The notes under the pieces: model-generated | What the model saw: only the letters and a program-made list of their open reading frames with translations | Told to the model about the DNA's origin: nothing | The model's database searches: none | Shown: positions 8,952 through 18,728 of the stretch, piece by piece | Numbering within the stretch: position 1 is the stretch's first letter | Layout of the letters: every line of letters begins with the position of its first letter | Program-made: the position numbers and the translations under genes | Source of the DNA: Rossellomorea sp. BNER | GTDB lineage: Bacteria > Bacillota > Bacilli > Bacillales > Bacillaceae_B | Assembly: GCA_024213275.1 (NCBI GenBank) | Contig: JANAVG010000006.1 | Coordinates: forward strand, 208,266 to 272,265 | DNA length: 64,000 nt | Direction: 5' to 3'

Positions 8952-10295
8952 TTATCTAAACTTCCATTCTGGATATCCGTGATCAGTCATTTTTTGATTC
9001 CCCGTAATATGGCTGAAATATTCTTCTTTTCCATTATTGTCTTTGTAGAAATTAATCTCATAAGTATATCGATCCCAAATGGAGGTATCTGGAATAGTCT
9101 GTTGGATATCTTTGTTTGCCTGTTTTGTCAAAGCGAGTAAGAATTGATGGCTGATTTCCTCAAGTTGGGCTTTAGTAGTTTCATCCTTTACGGAAATCTC
9201 AAAAATCAAATCATGATTTTGACTAACGATAGATGCATCAAGGAATACTTTATTTTTAACGAGAGCCTCTTTTGTCGTGGTAAACCATTTAGATTGAAAA
9301 CGGAAGGAGACTTCATCTAAGAATTTAACCTCATTTGGACCAGGAAGTAAATGCCCCTCATTATGATCTAGTGTAACTCTAGTAATTACTGCATCTCCAT
9401 CTACAGCTATGATTTTTTCAACACCATTTTCTACTGTGACTTCATGTGAACCTTTAGTACTGAAATGAATTGTGTTGTTCCCTACTTGATATCCAAAACC
9501 TACTACTCCAACCATAAAGTCTGGATAAAAGTAAGGTTTTCCAAAGCTATTGATGACTTGCTTAATTGTCGTTTGATCAGTATTCCGTGCATAGATATTA
9601 GACACTGGGTTAATCCTATCGAAGTCCATGTTAATATGGTAATCCCCATATTTTGCTCCCCACCCTCCTTCTGTAAATACCCCTTCCTTATCTGGTTCAC
9701 CATACTTTTTCTTTATCTCATCATACATGATCCCAAACCTAAAATCTGTATTATAAAATACCCCGTCTCTTGCTGCTTGAAAAAAAGCTTCTTTATTATT
9801 TAATATAGAACTTAAACTAAAGGAATAATCTTCAGATGGTTTTTTCGGGTCTAGGAGTGCTTCTGCTTCTTCCACCACAGTTTCCTCAACATCTACTGAC
9901 GATTTATTGGAGGATTCTTCTTTTTCATTTTCTGTTCCCTTATTTATTTTTGCATTGTCTTTTGCTTGCTGTTTCTCTTCAAGCATTTGATTATAAAGAT
10001 CTTCTGAATTTAAATATGATTTTTGAACAATAGTTTCAGGATTAGTCGTTTCTTCTTCTTTAACGTTTTCTTTTGAATCATCTAAGTCCATTTCATTTAA
10101 AAACAATACAGCACCTATTAATAAAATCATTATAAAGGCCAATGAGGGAATGAATAGTTGCAGCTTAAATGGTTTATGACGATTATTTATGGATTCAATT
10201 CGTTTAAATATCTCTCGTTTTTGGCTTTGCTGAGGCCCTTTTGAAAAGACTTCTTTATCTAGTTGACTTTTTAATTGTTTTAAAGGATCATTCAT
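8952..10295 (-). CDS. Membrane-anchored partner of the ECF sigma factor, DUF4309/YjgB-like outer domain
   Basis: The cytoplasmic N-terminus (about 45 residues, charged) is followed by one membrane segment (about 46-66, LFIPSLAFIMILLIGAVLFL), an acidic Ser/Asn/Glu-rich linker (about 70-140), and an outer domain resembling the DUF4309/YjgB family (about 150-290; RFGIMYDEIKKKYGEPD). 447 aa. Its start overlaps the sigma gene by 8 bp, with its AAGGGAG site inside that gene, so the two are translationally coupled. Position and topology fit an anti-sigma factor, but no ZAS zinc motif or RsgI domain is visible. Role as regulator is inferred from context only. Confidence 0.7.
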   Translation of the reverse strand: MNDPLKQLKSQLDKEVFSKGPQQSQKREIFKRIESINNRHKPFKLQLFIPSLAFIMILLIGAVLFLNEMDLDDSKENVKEEETTNPETIVQKSYLNSEDLYNQMLEEKQQAKDNAKINKGTENEKEESSNKSSVDVEETVVEEAEALLDPKKPSEDYSFSLSSILNNKEAFFQAARDGVFYNTDFRFGIMYDEIKKKYGEPDKEGVFTEGGWGAKYGDYHINMDFDRINPVSNIYARNTDQTTIKQVINSFGKPYFYPDFMVGVVGFGYQVGNNTIHFSTKGSHEVTVENGVEKIIAVDGDAVITRVTLDHNEGHLLPGPNEVKFLDEVSFRFQSKWFTTTKEALVKNKVFLDASIVSQNHDLIFEISVKDETTKAQLEEISHQFLLALTKQANKDIQQTIPDTSIWDRYTYEINFYKDNNGKEEYFSHITGNQKMTDHGYPEWKFR

Positions 10296-10842
10296 GGCTC
10301 ATTCTCCCTTCTTGAAGAATCTTCAATTTCTTTCGAGCTCTCTCTAGTCTTGTTCTAATTGTCGATGATTTTACATTTAATAACTCCGATATTTCTTCTG
10401 TAGAAAAGTCTTCGTAATAATATAAAATAATGACTTCTCTATATTTAATAGGTAAAGAAAAGACAAGTTGAATGATTTCAGATTGATTTTCTATTTCAAT
10501 TGCAGAGGTTTCAGGACTTGTAAGGGAAGACCTCTCAAAAAAGCGACTAGTTAGAAATGTTCGCCGAAAATAAGCAGATCTAAGATAATCCTTGCAGCGG
10601 TTTGAAGTAATAGAGAAAACCCACGTTTTATAATTAGAATCATGTTTGAATTCTTCAATTGAATTATAAATAGAGATAAAAACTTCTTGAGTAATATCTT
10701 GCGCCGTACTCCAATCTTTCACATAGGTATAGGCATACTTTGTTACTTGCCATTCAAATTCATCAATTAATGCTTCAAATGTAACATCTTTTGATGAGTG
10801 GTTACTTATACAAGATTTTTCTTTATGTATTTTGTCTTCCAC
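10288..10842 (-). CDS. ECF-family RNA polymerase sigma factor
   Basis: 184 aa with region 2 (about residues 20-90; WSTAQDITQEVFISIYNSI, which melts and reads the -10) and region 4 (about 120-178; LPIKYREVIILYYYEDFS and a helix-turn-helix near STEEISELLNV, which reads the -35). GTG start at 10842, with AGAGGGGG about seven bases upstream. First gene of a two-gene operon with the membrane protein at 8952. An ECF-type promoter 36 bp upstream suggests autoregulation. I cannot assign it to SigM, V, W, X or Y; stimulus unknown, with wall stress plausible from the neighbours. Confidence 0.9.
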   Translation of the reverse strand: MEDKIHKEKSCISNHSSKDVTFEALIDEFEWQVTKYAYTYVKDWSTAQDITQEVFISIYNSIEEFKHDSNYKTWVFSITSNRCKDYLRSAYFRRTFLTSRFFERSSLTSPETSAIEIENQSEIIQLVFSLPIKYREVIILYYYEDFSTEEISELLNVKSSTIRTRLERARKKLKILQEGRMSHE

Positions 10843-10877
10843 AAATTTCCCCCTCTTCCTGTATTTTCTGTATTATA

Positions 10878-10904
10878 GACGGAATAAAAGATACTTTTGT
10901 CTCA
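10878..10904 (-). promoter_or_regulatory. ECF-type autoregulatory promoter
   Basis: Minus strand: TGAGAC (10904-10899), 17-nt spacer, CGTC (10881-10878). This matches the TGwAAC-N16/17-CGTC pattern of extracytoplasmic sigma promoters and lies 36 bp before the sigma start codon. Confidence 0.65.
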
Positions 10905-11063
10905 AAATAAAGAAATTGTATTGTTAAATTTAATTTTGAGAATCTTTTTTTAATAGCATAGTATTGATAATAAAATTCATTGTGAAGCAGTGGGTTAAAC
11001 AAAGTATTGTTTGAAGAGTGAGAAGTATGTAATAGTGACATAGTGAAATGACATAAAAAGTAA

Positions 11064-11100
11064 AAAAGCAGTCGACTCTATAAGAGATCAAACTGCTTTT
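11064..11100 (-). terminator. Terminator after LCP gene
   Basis: AAAAGCAGT / ACTGCTTTT stem with a long loop. It lies 12 bp beyond the LCP stop on the minus strand. Confidence 0.75.
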
Positions 11101-11111
11101 TGCAATGAAAT

Positions 11112-12047
11112 TTATTTTGTTTCCATATGGTTCTTTAAAGTCTCTTGAATGGAACTTAATTCTTCATCAGGAATCACATAATAATAAATCCCATCAATTT
11201 TTGTCCCAGAACCATTTTCAATCTGGATCTGCTCAATGTCTTTTGAAGCAGCTTTATAGTGCTTTTGAATATCTACCATCTCTTCAAAAGTAAGATTTGT
11301 TTTAACATTGTTTCCAAGCGCCTTAAAGATATTATCGAAATTCCAAAGGCTAGAAAGGCTTGCCCCTTCTTGGATAACCCCTTGGATGACTTCTCTTTGC
11401 CTCAATTGACGTCCAAAATCACCGCGAGGATCCTCTTTTCTCATACGGGAAAAAGCAAGAGCCTCTTTACCTGATAATGTAAGTTCTCCTTCTGGAAAGT
11501 TATAACCTTGGTAAGAAAAATTAAGGTCATTATTAACCGTAACACCACCAACAGAATTGACAATATCTTCAAACCCGTCCATGTTAATTTGAACGTAATA
11601 GTCAATAGGTATATCCAAAAGGTTTTCGACTGTATCCATCGACATTCCTACACCACCGAATGCATAGGCGTGATTGATTTTGTCCTTAATTCCTTTTCCA
11701 ATAATCTCCGTAAGCGTGTCTCGGGGAATACTTAGCATTTTTACAGATTGGTGTTCTGGATTTACCGTTAATACAATCATACTGTCTGAACGACCTGTAT
11801 CATTTTCTCTCTCATCGACCCCTAAGAGCAGTACGGAGAATGGATCTTTATTTTTAAATTTAATCTCGTTTTCTCTTTTATCGGACTTTTCCCGGTCAAT
11901 TGGAGTATGCATCGTTTCGACGGCATCGTTGAGTGAATTGTATATTGTGTAACCATAAGTAGCCCCACCGATTATGAATAATCCTATGATTGCTAGTAGA
12001 ACTTTAGGCCATTTTTTTTTCTTTGATATATGTTTGTTTGCTCTCAT
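11112..12047 (-). CDS. LytR-CpsA-Psr (LCP) family glycopolymer-peptidoglycan ligase
   Basis: Membrane-anchored enzyme expected to move an undecaprenyl-linked glycopolymer (teichoic acid or similar) onto peptidoglycan. 311 aa: Lys-rich cytoplasmic start, one membrane segment (about 15-35), then the LCP domain from about residue 65 (FSVLLLGVDERENDTGRSD; SIPRDT; INHAYAFGG; ALAFSRMRKEDPRGDFGR). The conserved Arg/Asp residues of the pyrophosphate site are present. Monocistronic with its own terminator. A second LCP protein is at 31391; TagT, TagU or TagV equivalence cannot be settled here. Confidence 0.9.
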   Translation of the reverse strand: MRANKHISKKKKWPKVLLAIIGLFIIGGATYGYTIYNSLNDAVETMHTPIDREKSDKRENEIKFKNKDPFSVLLLGVDERENDTGRSDSMIVLTVNPEHQSVKMLSIPRDTLTEIIGKGIKDKINHAYAFGGVGMSMDTVENLLDIPIDYYVQINMDGFEDIVNSVGGVTVNNDLNFSYQGYNFPEGELTLSGKEALAFSRMRKEDPRGDFGRQLRQREVIQGVIQEGASLSSLWNFDNIFKALGNNVKTNLTFEEMVDIQKHYKAASKDIEQIQIENGSGTKIDGIYYYVIPDEELSSIQETLKNHMETK

Positions 12048-12648
12048 ACTTTATCCTTTCAGTAAAAAAGTTTTGACTGTTTATAAATTTATTCTAAAGC
12101 TTAAAACGTATTTTGTTAGGTCTTTTGGTTTAGGACACAGATTAATATTAAACTAAGCTAATTATTTTGTATAGTATTAATGAAAATACTCGTAGTTTAT
12201 CCATAAAGAAATCAGAAATTAGTATTATGATGTCCTTGTTCATTGATATCTTCAGTATATCCATTTAATTTTCTTTAACTGACCCATAGGTGGAATGATA
12301 AATTGATGACACAATGTTACTAATCGGCTCAACCATTCACCTTTGAATTTTCTTATATTATATTGATAGCAAAAAATTCGTCAAAATAAGAGTGAAGATG
12401 CCTAGAGTCAAGTCAGTGGATCGTTCCACCAACAAACGCTTTTGCATTATTTAAATTATTTTGTGGTTTAAAGTTTAGTAAGAAAGTAGAATAATAGAAG
12501 GTAATAAAAAACACCTGCCCTTGCATGTAATAAAGATTAAAAAAACATCTTTTTTCGGTTTGGTACTAAAAATCACGAATTATTTACCGATATACAGGTC
12601 GAGAAGATGATATAAATATAGTTGATAGTTTAAATATATAATAGGGAG
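12048..12648. other. AT-rich intergenic stretch, no gene seen
   Basis: About 600 bp between the divergent LCP and amidase genes. Stops in all frames; no tRNA, repeat family or clear hairpin noticed. It must hold the promoters for both sides, but I see no convincing consensus match. Confidence 0.5.
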
Positions 12649-12819
12649 GATGAAAAAGTTGCAAATGTTTCAAACAACCAGTATCTAACTCTTATTGAAG
12701 ATCCAGAGGGTAACTTTATGAAAATAAAAGATGAAGAGGGTAAAGTTGGTTGGCTGGACAAAAAGAACGCAAAAAATTGCATTGAAATAATGTGCGGTAA
12801 AATTGAAAGTATAAAATGA
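12649..12819 (+). pseudogene. SH3b-like domain fragment
   Basis: One frame (12649-12819, ending TGA) reads NQYLTLIEDPEGNFMKIK then GKVGWLDKKNA, resembling half of a bacterial SH3 domain with the usual G-x-x-G-W turn. A good GGGAGG site lies upstream, but the ATG after it (12650) is in another frame that stops after 13 codons. Probably a remnant of a wall-binding protein; the next gene is a multi-SH3 amidase. Confidence 0.4.
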
Positions 12820-12906
12820 ATAGATTCATATAGGTGAAATATTCATTTATTAGACAGAAGTGAAAAACGACTGTCGGAAAAAGAGGAATTCACGAGGGGA
12901 TTACGT

Positions 12907-14970
12907 ATGAAAAAATTAATGACCTGTTTTTTGACCATTGTATTCGTTCTAACTAGTTACATAAGCATTGAAGCTCCACAAAAAGTAGAAGCGTCAGATA
13001 TCTATTTTACATACTATGCCAAAAACGACTTTGTAGCACGTACAGGACGGGGTAATCACTACCCATCAGCAGGAAGGGTGTCATTTCAAGAAGCTTTTCC
13101 CGTGAAAAAGGGGAGTATTATTAATGGCTGGGCTGAAATGATCTTAAACGGGAAAAAAGCGTATGTTTATTATAATAACATCGTTAATAGAAAACCGTCA
13201 CAGCCAGTATACTTTGAGTACTATGCAAAAGAGCCAGTTAGTTTTTATGAAGGCAGGGATATAAGGTCTACCAGATATGGTTCAATTGCTGAGGATGCGA
13301 TTGTTCAGGTTGCCAAAGGGACAGTTATCAACGATTGGGTAGAAATCAAGTATAATGGTAAGAAATATTATGTAGAATATGATAAGGTTACACCGGAAGC
13401 CCCTATTTATTTTACCTATTACTCAACAAAAGATTTTACATTATATAATGAGCGAAACACAAAGACCCCTAAGGTGAAAGTTCCTTATGAGGCTGTAGTC
13501 AAAGTGAAAAAAGGCAGTGTAATAAATGGCTGGAGTAGAATCGAATATAAAGGGATTAAAGGGTATGCATCGTACAGCAATGTATCAAATGATAAACCTG
13601 TCTACTTCAATTATTATGCAAAAATACCTGTGAACTATTACACAGGTAGAGGGACCGACACGAAATTAGCTGGATCATTTGAGGAAGATGCCCAAGTGAG
13701 AGTGAAAAAAGGAACTGTTCGTAACAATTGGGTTGCTATTAAAGTAGAAGGAAATAAATATTATGCGGAATACAATAAATTATCAAATGATGCTCCTATT
13801 TATTTTACTTATTATGCAAAACGCAATTTTACTTTATATCATGAAAGAAACACATCAACTCCAAAAGTGTCTGTTCCAATATACGCTACAGTAAAAGTAA
13901 AGAAAGGCAGCGTTGTTAATGGTTGGAGCAGAATTGAATATAAAGGTATGAGAGGCTATGCCCCATACAGCTATATTTCAAATGACAATCCAGGTTCCTT
14001 CACTTACTATGCGAATAAAACAACAAATATATATACATCCAATAATATAAGTTCTGGGGTTTTAGGCACATTAAGAAAAAATGATCCTGTTAAAATTCAA
14101 AAAGGGAGTATTAACAATGGTTGGGCATTTGTTTCTGATTTTAATGGGAAACAAGGCTATATTAAAGCTTCAGATATTGTTAATAAACCGTATTATTATG
14201 CAAGAGAAAATTTAGTATTAAGACAACAGAAAAGTTCAACTTCAACAAGAATCCTAACGATTCCACAAGGCAGTGAAGTAACAGTCCTTAATCGAACAGA
14301 GTTGTTTCAAGATTGGGTGCAGGTTCGATACAATGGCAAAACAGGGTACGTTTCTAGCCGTTATTTAACATTAGAACAGGTAGCGAAGGAAACTCCACTT
14401 AGTAAAACGATTGTACTTGACCCTGGTCATGGTGGAAAAGATCCTGGCGCAGTAGGTAATGGACTAAGGGAAGCAGATGTTACTCTATCTGTCAGTAAAA
14501 TAACAAAGAGTAAGCTAAAGCAAATGGGCTATGATGTTCATTTAACTCGAACAGAGGATATATACCTAGCTTTAAACGAACGTACTGAAATTGCATACAA
14601 CTTAAGTCCAGGTGTGTTTGTAAGTTTACACATGAATTCTTACTCGGATCCACATGTGAATGGAACAGAATCCTATTCAACAACAGCAGCAAGGTCATTA
14701 ACACCTAAGGAGAAGACAGACAGTGCCATGTTAGCTTCATTTATTCAATCACGGCTAGTAGAAGCTCTAGAAACAAACGACCGTGGAACGAAACAAAACG
14801 ATTTTTATGTCATTGATAAAAACTACACACGTTCTGTACTAATCGAAATGGGTTTTATATCAAATCCTGATGACGCAACTATTTTTAAAACAGCAGAAGG
14901 CCAAGATCGAACAGCTACTGCTATTGCACAAGGGATAAATGACTTTTACAAATGGAAGAGTGGTATGTAA
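12907..14970 (+). CDS. N-acetylmuramoyl-L-alanine amidase (Amidase_3) with SH3-like wall-binding repeats
   Basis: Secreted autolysin cleaving the MurNAc to L-Ala bond. 687 aa, GTG-free start at ATG 12907 after GAGGGG; signal peptide about residues 1-30. Residues ~35-490 are seven SH3b-like modules, several beginning Y-F-x-Y-Y-A/S. Modules 2-5 alternate in an A-B-A-B order, with both B modules almost identical (KVKKGS[VI][IV]NGWSRIEYKG). The C-terminal Amidase_3 domain (about 495-680) shows the zinc ligands in VLDPGHGG, GLREADVTL and SLHMNS, and the catalytic Glu in LIEMGFISNP. Monocistronic. Similar to LytC/CwlB in the catalytic part but without CW_binding_2 repeats. Confidence 0.9.
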   Translation: MKKLMTCFLTIVFVLTSYISIEAPQKVEASDIYFTYYAKNDFVARTGRGNHYPSAGRVSFQEAFPVKKGSIINGWAEMILNGKKAYVYYNNIVNRKPSQPVYFEYYAKEPVSFYEGRDIRSTRYGSIAEDAIVQVAKGTVINDWVEIKYNGKKYYVEYDKVTPEAPIYFTYYSTKDFTLYNERNTKTPKVKVPYEAVVKVKKGSVINGWSRIEYKGIKGYASYSNVSNDKPVYFNYYAKIPVNYYTGRGTDTKLAGSFEEDAQVRVKKGTVRNNWVAIKVEGNKYYAEYNKLSNDAPIYFTYYAKRNFTLYHERNTSTPKVSVPIYATVKVKKGSVVNGWSRIEYKGMRGYAPYSYISNDNPGSFTYYANKTTNIYTSNNISSGVLGTLRKNDPVKIQKGSINNGWAFVSDFNGKQGYIKASDIVNKPYYYARENLVLRQQKSSTSTRILTIPQGSEVTVLNRTELFQDWVQVRYNGKTGYVSSRYLTLEQVAKETPLSKTIVLDPGHGGKDPGAVGNGLREADVTLSVSKITKSKLKQMGYDVHLTRTEDIYLALNERTEIAYNLSPGVFVSLHMNSYSDPHVNGTESYSTTAARSLTPKEKTDSAMLASFIQSRLVEALETNDRGTKQNDFYVIDKNYTRSVLIEMGFISNPDDATIFKTAEGQDRTATAIAQGINDFYKWKSGM

Positions 14971-14981
14971 TCATTTTAAAA

Positions 14982-15016
14982 AGGGCTAGTAGTCGTTTAG
15001 GCGATGCTAGCTTTTT
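14982..15016 (+). terminator. Terminator after amidase
   Basis: Imperfect stem GGCTAGTAGTCG / CGATGCTAGC with TTTA loop region, followed by TTTTTC. Confidence 0.65.
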
Positions 15017-15053
15017 CTATGTAAGATAAGAAAGCATAAATTTTTGTCCTTAG

Positions 15054-15335
15054 TTTTAGTGCCTAGTTCCAGCGCTAAAGCAGAAGTGAACTTCACACTC
15101 CTTTTACGCTAAGTCAACATCGAACGCTCGTGCTCTTCGTGTTTCCTTTATCTCATACAGTAATAAGCGGAGGTGACTGTTCAGCTCTGACAAGCATAAG
15201 ACGAGCAGCTTGTGATGGTAAGAAGTGGTTTATCTTCCCATCAGTTGATTGGCTTATGACAAGAAGAGCTAGAGCTGCTGCTAGATTCAGAGTGCTCTTT
15301 TTCTACGTCGATGATCAAGCACTTCCGCTTTTCTA
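15054..15335. repeat. Degenerate Bacillaceae intergenic repeat
   Basis: Holds the pieces CTAGTTCCAGCGC, GACAAGCATAAGACGAGC and GGCTTATGACAAG, the last two roughly inverted. They are typical of long non-coding intergenic repeats I know from Bacillaceae. A related, shorter piece is at 20965. The open frame across it (15130-15336) is not a convincing gene. Confidence 0.4.
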
Positions 15336-15487
15336 AAATTATTTTGTGCCTTTTAATGGTTGTTGGAATTAGACATTTTTCGCGATATAATAAATGAAGT
15401 CTATAAGAGAATGACAATTTACATAATTGCAAAGCCTATACATACATAACATAGATATATTTTTATTTCATAATTGGAGGAGTTATT

Positions 15488-16474
15488 TTGAGAAATCTTT
15501 CTATAGATCGAATAAATGAAGCTTATTATGGAGATTTAGGAACTGATTTTAGCAAAAAAACAAGAGAACGTATTAATTGGATTGTCACTCATGTAGAAGG
15601 GGATAGAATTTTAGACATTGGCTGTTCACAAGGGATTACCGCAATACTACTAGGACGTGAAGGCAAAAAAGTAGATGGTATTGATATCTCTGACGAATCA
15701 ATTAACTATGCAGTGAAAGATCTTAAAAATGAACATGATTCTGTACAGAAAGCCGTTACTTTTCGGGTAGCGAATTTTATGACGGATGTTGATATAAATC
15801 TTGATTATGATACTGTTCTATTAACAGAGGTCCTTGAACATATTAGTGATCCAGATGAATTTTTGCGGAAAATCAGGAAGCACATAAAACCTGATGGGAA
15901 ATTGGTTGTCACTGTACCATTCGGTATTAATGATTTTATTGATCATAAACGTACATATTATTATTCTCTATTAGTTGAACATTTAAGTACATATTTTCAT
16001 ATAGAATCTGTTGACTATTTGGGAAAATGGGTAGGCGTTATTTGTAAAGCTTCTTCTCAAGGGAATGATTCACTTTATTCAAAACAAGCGATTCGTCAAT
16101 TAGAAGAAGCATTTCAAAAAGTTGAACGTGAATATAAGGACCAATTGGAGCATTACATACGTGATAACCATCTATATAAAAAACATTCGGAGATACTTCA
16201 AAAGAAGGAACCTTTGCTAGATGAATTAAAACTATCTTTTATAGAGAAGGAAGAGTACATTCGTCAGCTGCAAATTGAAACGGTTGAATTGCTAAATAGA
16301 GAAGAAGAGGCGTTGAAAGATGCGATAGCTAAGTCTGATAAAATTACAGAATTAAATAGGCAAATATCAGAATTAGAACATCGCTATAATGTTTTAAGAC
16401 GTTCACGCTTTGGAAGAATACAAATAAAATATTGGTCGCTAAAGAAAAAAATCGCTGGGAGAGGTAAAAAATAA
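15488..16474 (+). CDS. SAM-dependent methyltransferase with C-terminal coiled coil
   Basis: Class I methyltransferase, likely acting on a glycan or lipid-linked sugar. TTG start after GGAGGAG; 328 aa. Residues ~35-180 are the Rossmann fold: motif I as ILDIGCSQG, acidic end of strand 2 in VDGIDIS, and LLTEVLEHISDP as the post-motif. Residues ~200-300 are Glu/Lys-rich coiled coil. The last ~25 residues form a basic tail (SRFGRIQIKYWSLKKK) shared with the protein at 18932. It overlaps the next gene by one base (TAATG), so the two are co-translated. Target unknown. Confidence 0.8.
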   Translation: MRNLSIDRINEAYYGDLGTDFSKKTRERINWIVTHVEGDRILDIGCSQGITAILLGREGKKVDGIDISDESINYAVKDLKNEHDSVQKAVTFRVANFMTDVDINLDYDTVLLTEVLEHISDPDEFLRKIRKHIKPDGKLVVTVPFGINDFIDHKRTYYYSLLVEHLSTYFHIESVDYLGKWVGVICKASSQGNDSLYSKQAIRQLEEAFQKVEREYKDQLEHYIRDNHLYKKHSEILQKKEPLLDELKLSFIEKEEYIRQLQIETVELLNREEEALKDAIAKSDKITELNRQISELEHRYNVLRRSRFGRIQIKYWSLKKKIAGRGKK

Positions 16475-18678
16475 TGCTGAAAGAGGAACTACTCGGACGT
16501 TTAGAAAAGCTACGACTAACACGTGCAAAAAAGCTCGGATACGAATTTCCTGAAGATAACATTCGAAAAAATGAGAAACCGCTTTATGAAAAGGGCGTCA
16601 GTGTTATTTTGCCAACCTATAAAGGAGAAGATGTCATCCAGAAATGCTTAGAATCACTTGCTAGCCAAACTCTTGATGCATCTTTATTTGAGGTAATTAT
16701 TGTCATTAATGGGGAAAAAGATAATACTGAGAAACTGATCAACAAGCTGATTATTGAAAAACAATTAACAAATATTAAAGTGCATACGATTGACGAAGCA
16801 GGAGCTTCCATTGCCCGCAATAAAGGAATTACTTTGGCCTCACGTCAATATTGCACTTTTATTGATGATGATGATTACTTTTCAAATAACTTTTTAGAAG
16901 AAATGTATAAACTCGCTAACCTGGATACGATTGTTATTTCGCAAATTCATAATGTTGAATCAGATGGGAAACTTCAAGCATCAAACCCGATTAATAGACA
17001 GATTTTAAAATCAGTGATCAGCAAACAGCATCCTTATTATAAGTTACATACTGTATTAACTATAAATGCATGTAAGCTAATACCAACGATGTATTTGCAA
17101 AAATATCGATTCAATGAAACACTGCGTAGTGGTGAGGATATTGCATTTTTCACAGAATTAGTTGTAAAAAATGATTTTAAATATGTATTAGCACCTCTTA
17201 CTAAACAAGTTGTTTACTATCGCACATTACGTGAAAATTCTATTTCACGCCAAGCGATGACATTTGATTTCAATGTAAAGCAACGTGCAGATGTGATTTC
17301 TTTGTTAAATGATCTACTGGCTAACGATGATATCTCAGCAAGTAAAAGAGATTTTATCGAGCGCAAAATAAACGCACAAGGTTCTTTTATAAAAAAATAT
17401 TATGAAGCACATCCTGATGAATATGATCGAATTATTAATGAACTGGCTGAAAAGAAATTAATTTATTTCCCTTATCACTTAATAAATAAGGATCGTGTTG
17501 AACGTTTAGTGGTATCTTATTGTTTCCCGCCCTATAATGATACGGCGGGAAATGTAATGGCTAAACGTATGAGACAAGCTGGAATCGTTTCGGATGTTGT
17601 TTTTAATAAGATGGATAGTGTTCGTAATAAAAGCTACTCTCTAAACAAAATGGTTGATGACTTAATAAATGTCCGTATTCCTATAAAGTCTCCTTCGAGC
17701 TTTTCCAATTGGAAGAGTATAGAAAAATTCATTGATATGGGAATGAAAGAAGTAGACGAGTTAGTTAAAGAGAATGGCGTGCATAAAGAAGTATTTAGCC
17801 GTGCTATGTGGGCTGCATCACATTTCCTTGCCTACCAGTATAAGGTTAAACATCCAGAAACGAAGTGGATTGCAGAATTTTCAGATCCATTACTATATGA
17901 TATAGAAGCAAAAAAAAGACAAGTAGATATTACGGATCATGACTACATTAAGGAAATGGAAGAAAACGTTAAAAAAGCTGGAATGCCAGCCGCGAATAAT
18001 AATAACCTGTTTTTCTGGTGTGAATATTTACCATATGTGTTTGCAGATGAGTTAATTTTCACAAATAAAAATCAATTACAATATATGATGGATGTTTTTC
18101 CGATTGAGGAAATTAAGGCCGTTATTAAAAAGAAGGCGATAATAGAGCCGCATCCTACACTTCCAGAAAGATATTATCATATGGAGGAGTTTGACTACCC
18201 ATTATTATCAGATGAGCACGTAAATTTAGCCTATTTTGGTAATTTCTATAGTAAGAGAAACTTAAATGATATTTTCGAAGGGCTTAAGTTATCAAAAGAT
18301 CGTGTGAAAGACAGAGTGCTTATTCATGTATTTACATCTAAGCCTAATGAATTAAGTGAACAGCTCCAAAATGATCCCCTTGAGGACAACATTATAGTAA
18401 ATGGGTACGTAGATTTTTATAAATTCTTAAATTTATGTACTAAATTCGATTGCTTAATTGTTAATGATTCAACGACGAAGGATAATAAGGATATTAATCC
18501 TTATTTACCATCTAAACTAAGTGATTATAGCGGCAGTGGCTCTGATATATGGGGGATATATGAAGAAGGCAGTATTTTAAGTACAAGTGAACAAGCTGCT
18601 TTCCTCTCTCCATTAAATGATTTTGAAGCAGCAGCTGAAGTTTACGAAAAGCTTGTTGATAAAAAGTTTCAAAAATAA
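16474..18678 (+). CDS. Two-part glycosyltransferase: GT2 domain plus second glycosyltransferase-like half
   Basis: 734 aa. Residues ~35-260 are GT-A family 2 (GVSVILPTYKGEDVIQKCLES; DDDD metal site in CTFIDDDDYF). The second half, from about residue 345 (VVSYCFPPYNDTAGN), resembles the N-terminal Rossmann domain of GT4 enzymes and continues to a UDP-sugar-like half without a clear E-x7-E motif. It probably adds one or two sugars to the surface glycan on the cytoplasmic side. Overlaps the methyltransferase gene by one base. Substrate and linkage cannot be read from sequence. Confidence 0.75.
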   Translation: MLKEELLGRLEKLRLTRAKKLGYEFPEDNIRKNEKPLYEKGVSVILPTYKGEDVIQKCLESLASQTLDASLFEVIIVINGEKDNTEKLINKLIIEKQLTNIKVHTIDEAGASIARNKGITLASRQYCTFIDDDDYFSNNFLEEMYKLANLDTIVISQIHNVESDGKLQASNPINRQILKSVISKQHPYYKLHTVLTINACKLIPTMYLQKYRFNETLRSGEDIAFFTELVVKNDFKYVLAPLTKQVVYYRTLRENSISRQAMTFDFNVKQRADVISLLNDLLANDDISASKRDFIERKINAQGSFIKKYYEAHPDEYDRIINELAEKKLIYFPYHLINKDRVERLVVSYCFPPYNDTAGNVMAKRMRQAGIVSDVVFNKMDSVRNKSYSLNKMVDDLINVRIPIKSPSSFSNWKSIEKFIDMGMKEVDELVKENGVHKEVFSRAMWAASHFLAYQYKVKHPETKWIAEFSDPLLYDIEAKKRQVDITDHDYIKEMEENVKKAGMPAANNNNLFFWCEYLPYVFADELIFTNKNQLQYMMDVFPIEEIKAVIKKKAIIEPHPTLPERYYHMEEFDYPLLSDEHVNLAYFGNFYSKRNLNDIFEGLKLSKDRVKDRVLIHVFTSKPNELSEQLQNDPLEDNIIVNGYVDFYKFLNLCTKFDCLIVNDSTTKDNKDINPYLPSKLSDYSGSGSDIWGIYEEGSILSTSEQAAFLSPLNDFEAAAEVYEKLVDKKFQK

Positions 18679-18703
18679 CAAATACACTCTTCATTTGAAC
18701 AGG

Positions 18704-18728
18704 AAAATATGAGGCCTCATATTTTTCT
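18704..18728 (+). terminator. Palindromic terminator
   Basis: Perfect inverted repeat AAAATATGAGG / CCTCATATTTT, then TCTGTTTTTTT. A second inverted repeat (AGTAACAGT / ACTGTTACT, 18747-18777) follows and may be a back-up. Confidence 0.7.

Noticed and set aside
9465-9803. 112-aa open frame opposite the sigma-partner gene
   Set aside because: Antisense shadow of a well-supported coding region.
15130-15336. 68-aa open frame
   Set aside because: Lies wholly in a degenerate intergenic repeat, no ribosome site and no protein-like pattern.
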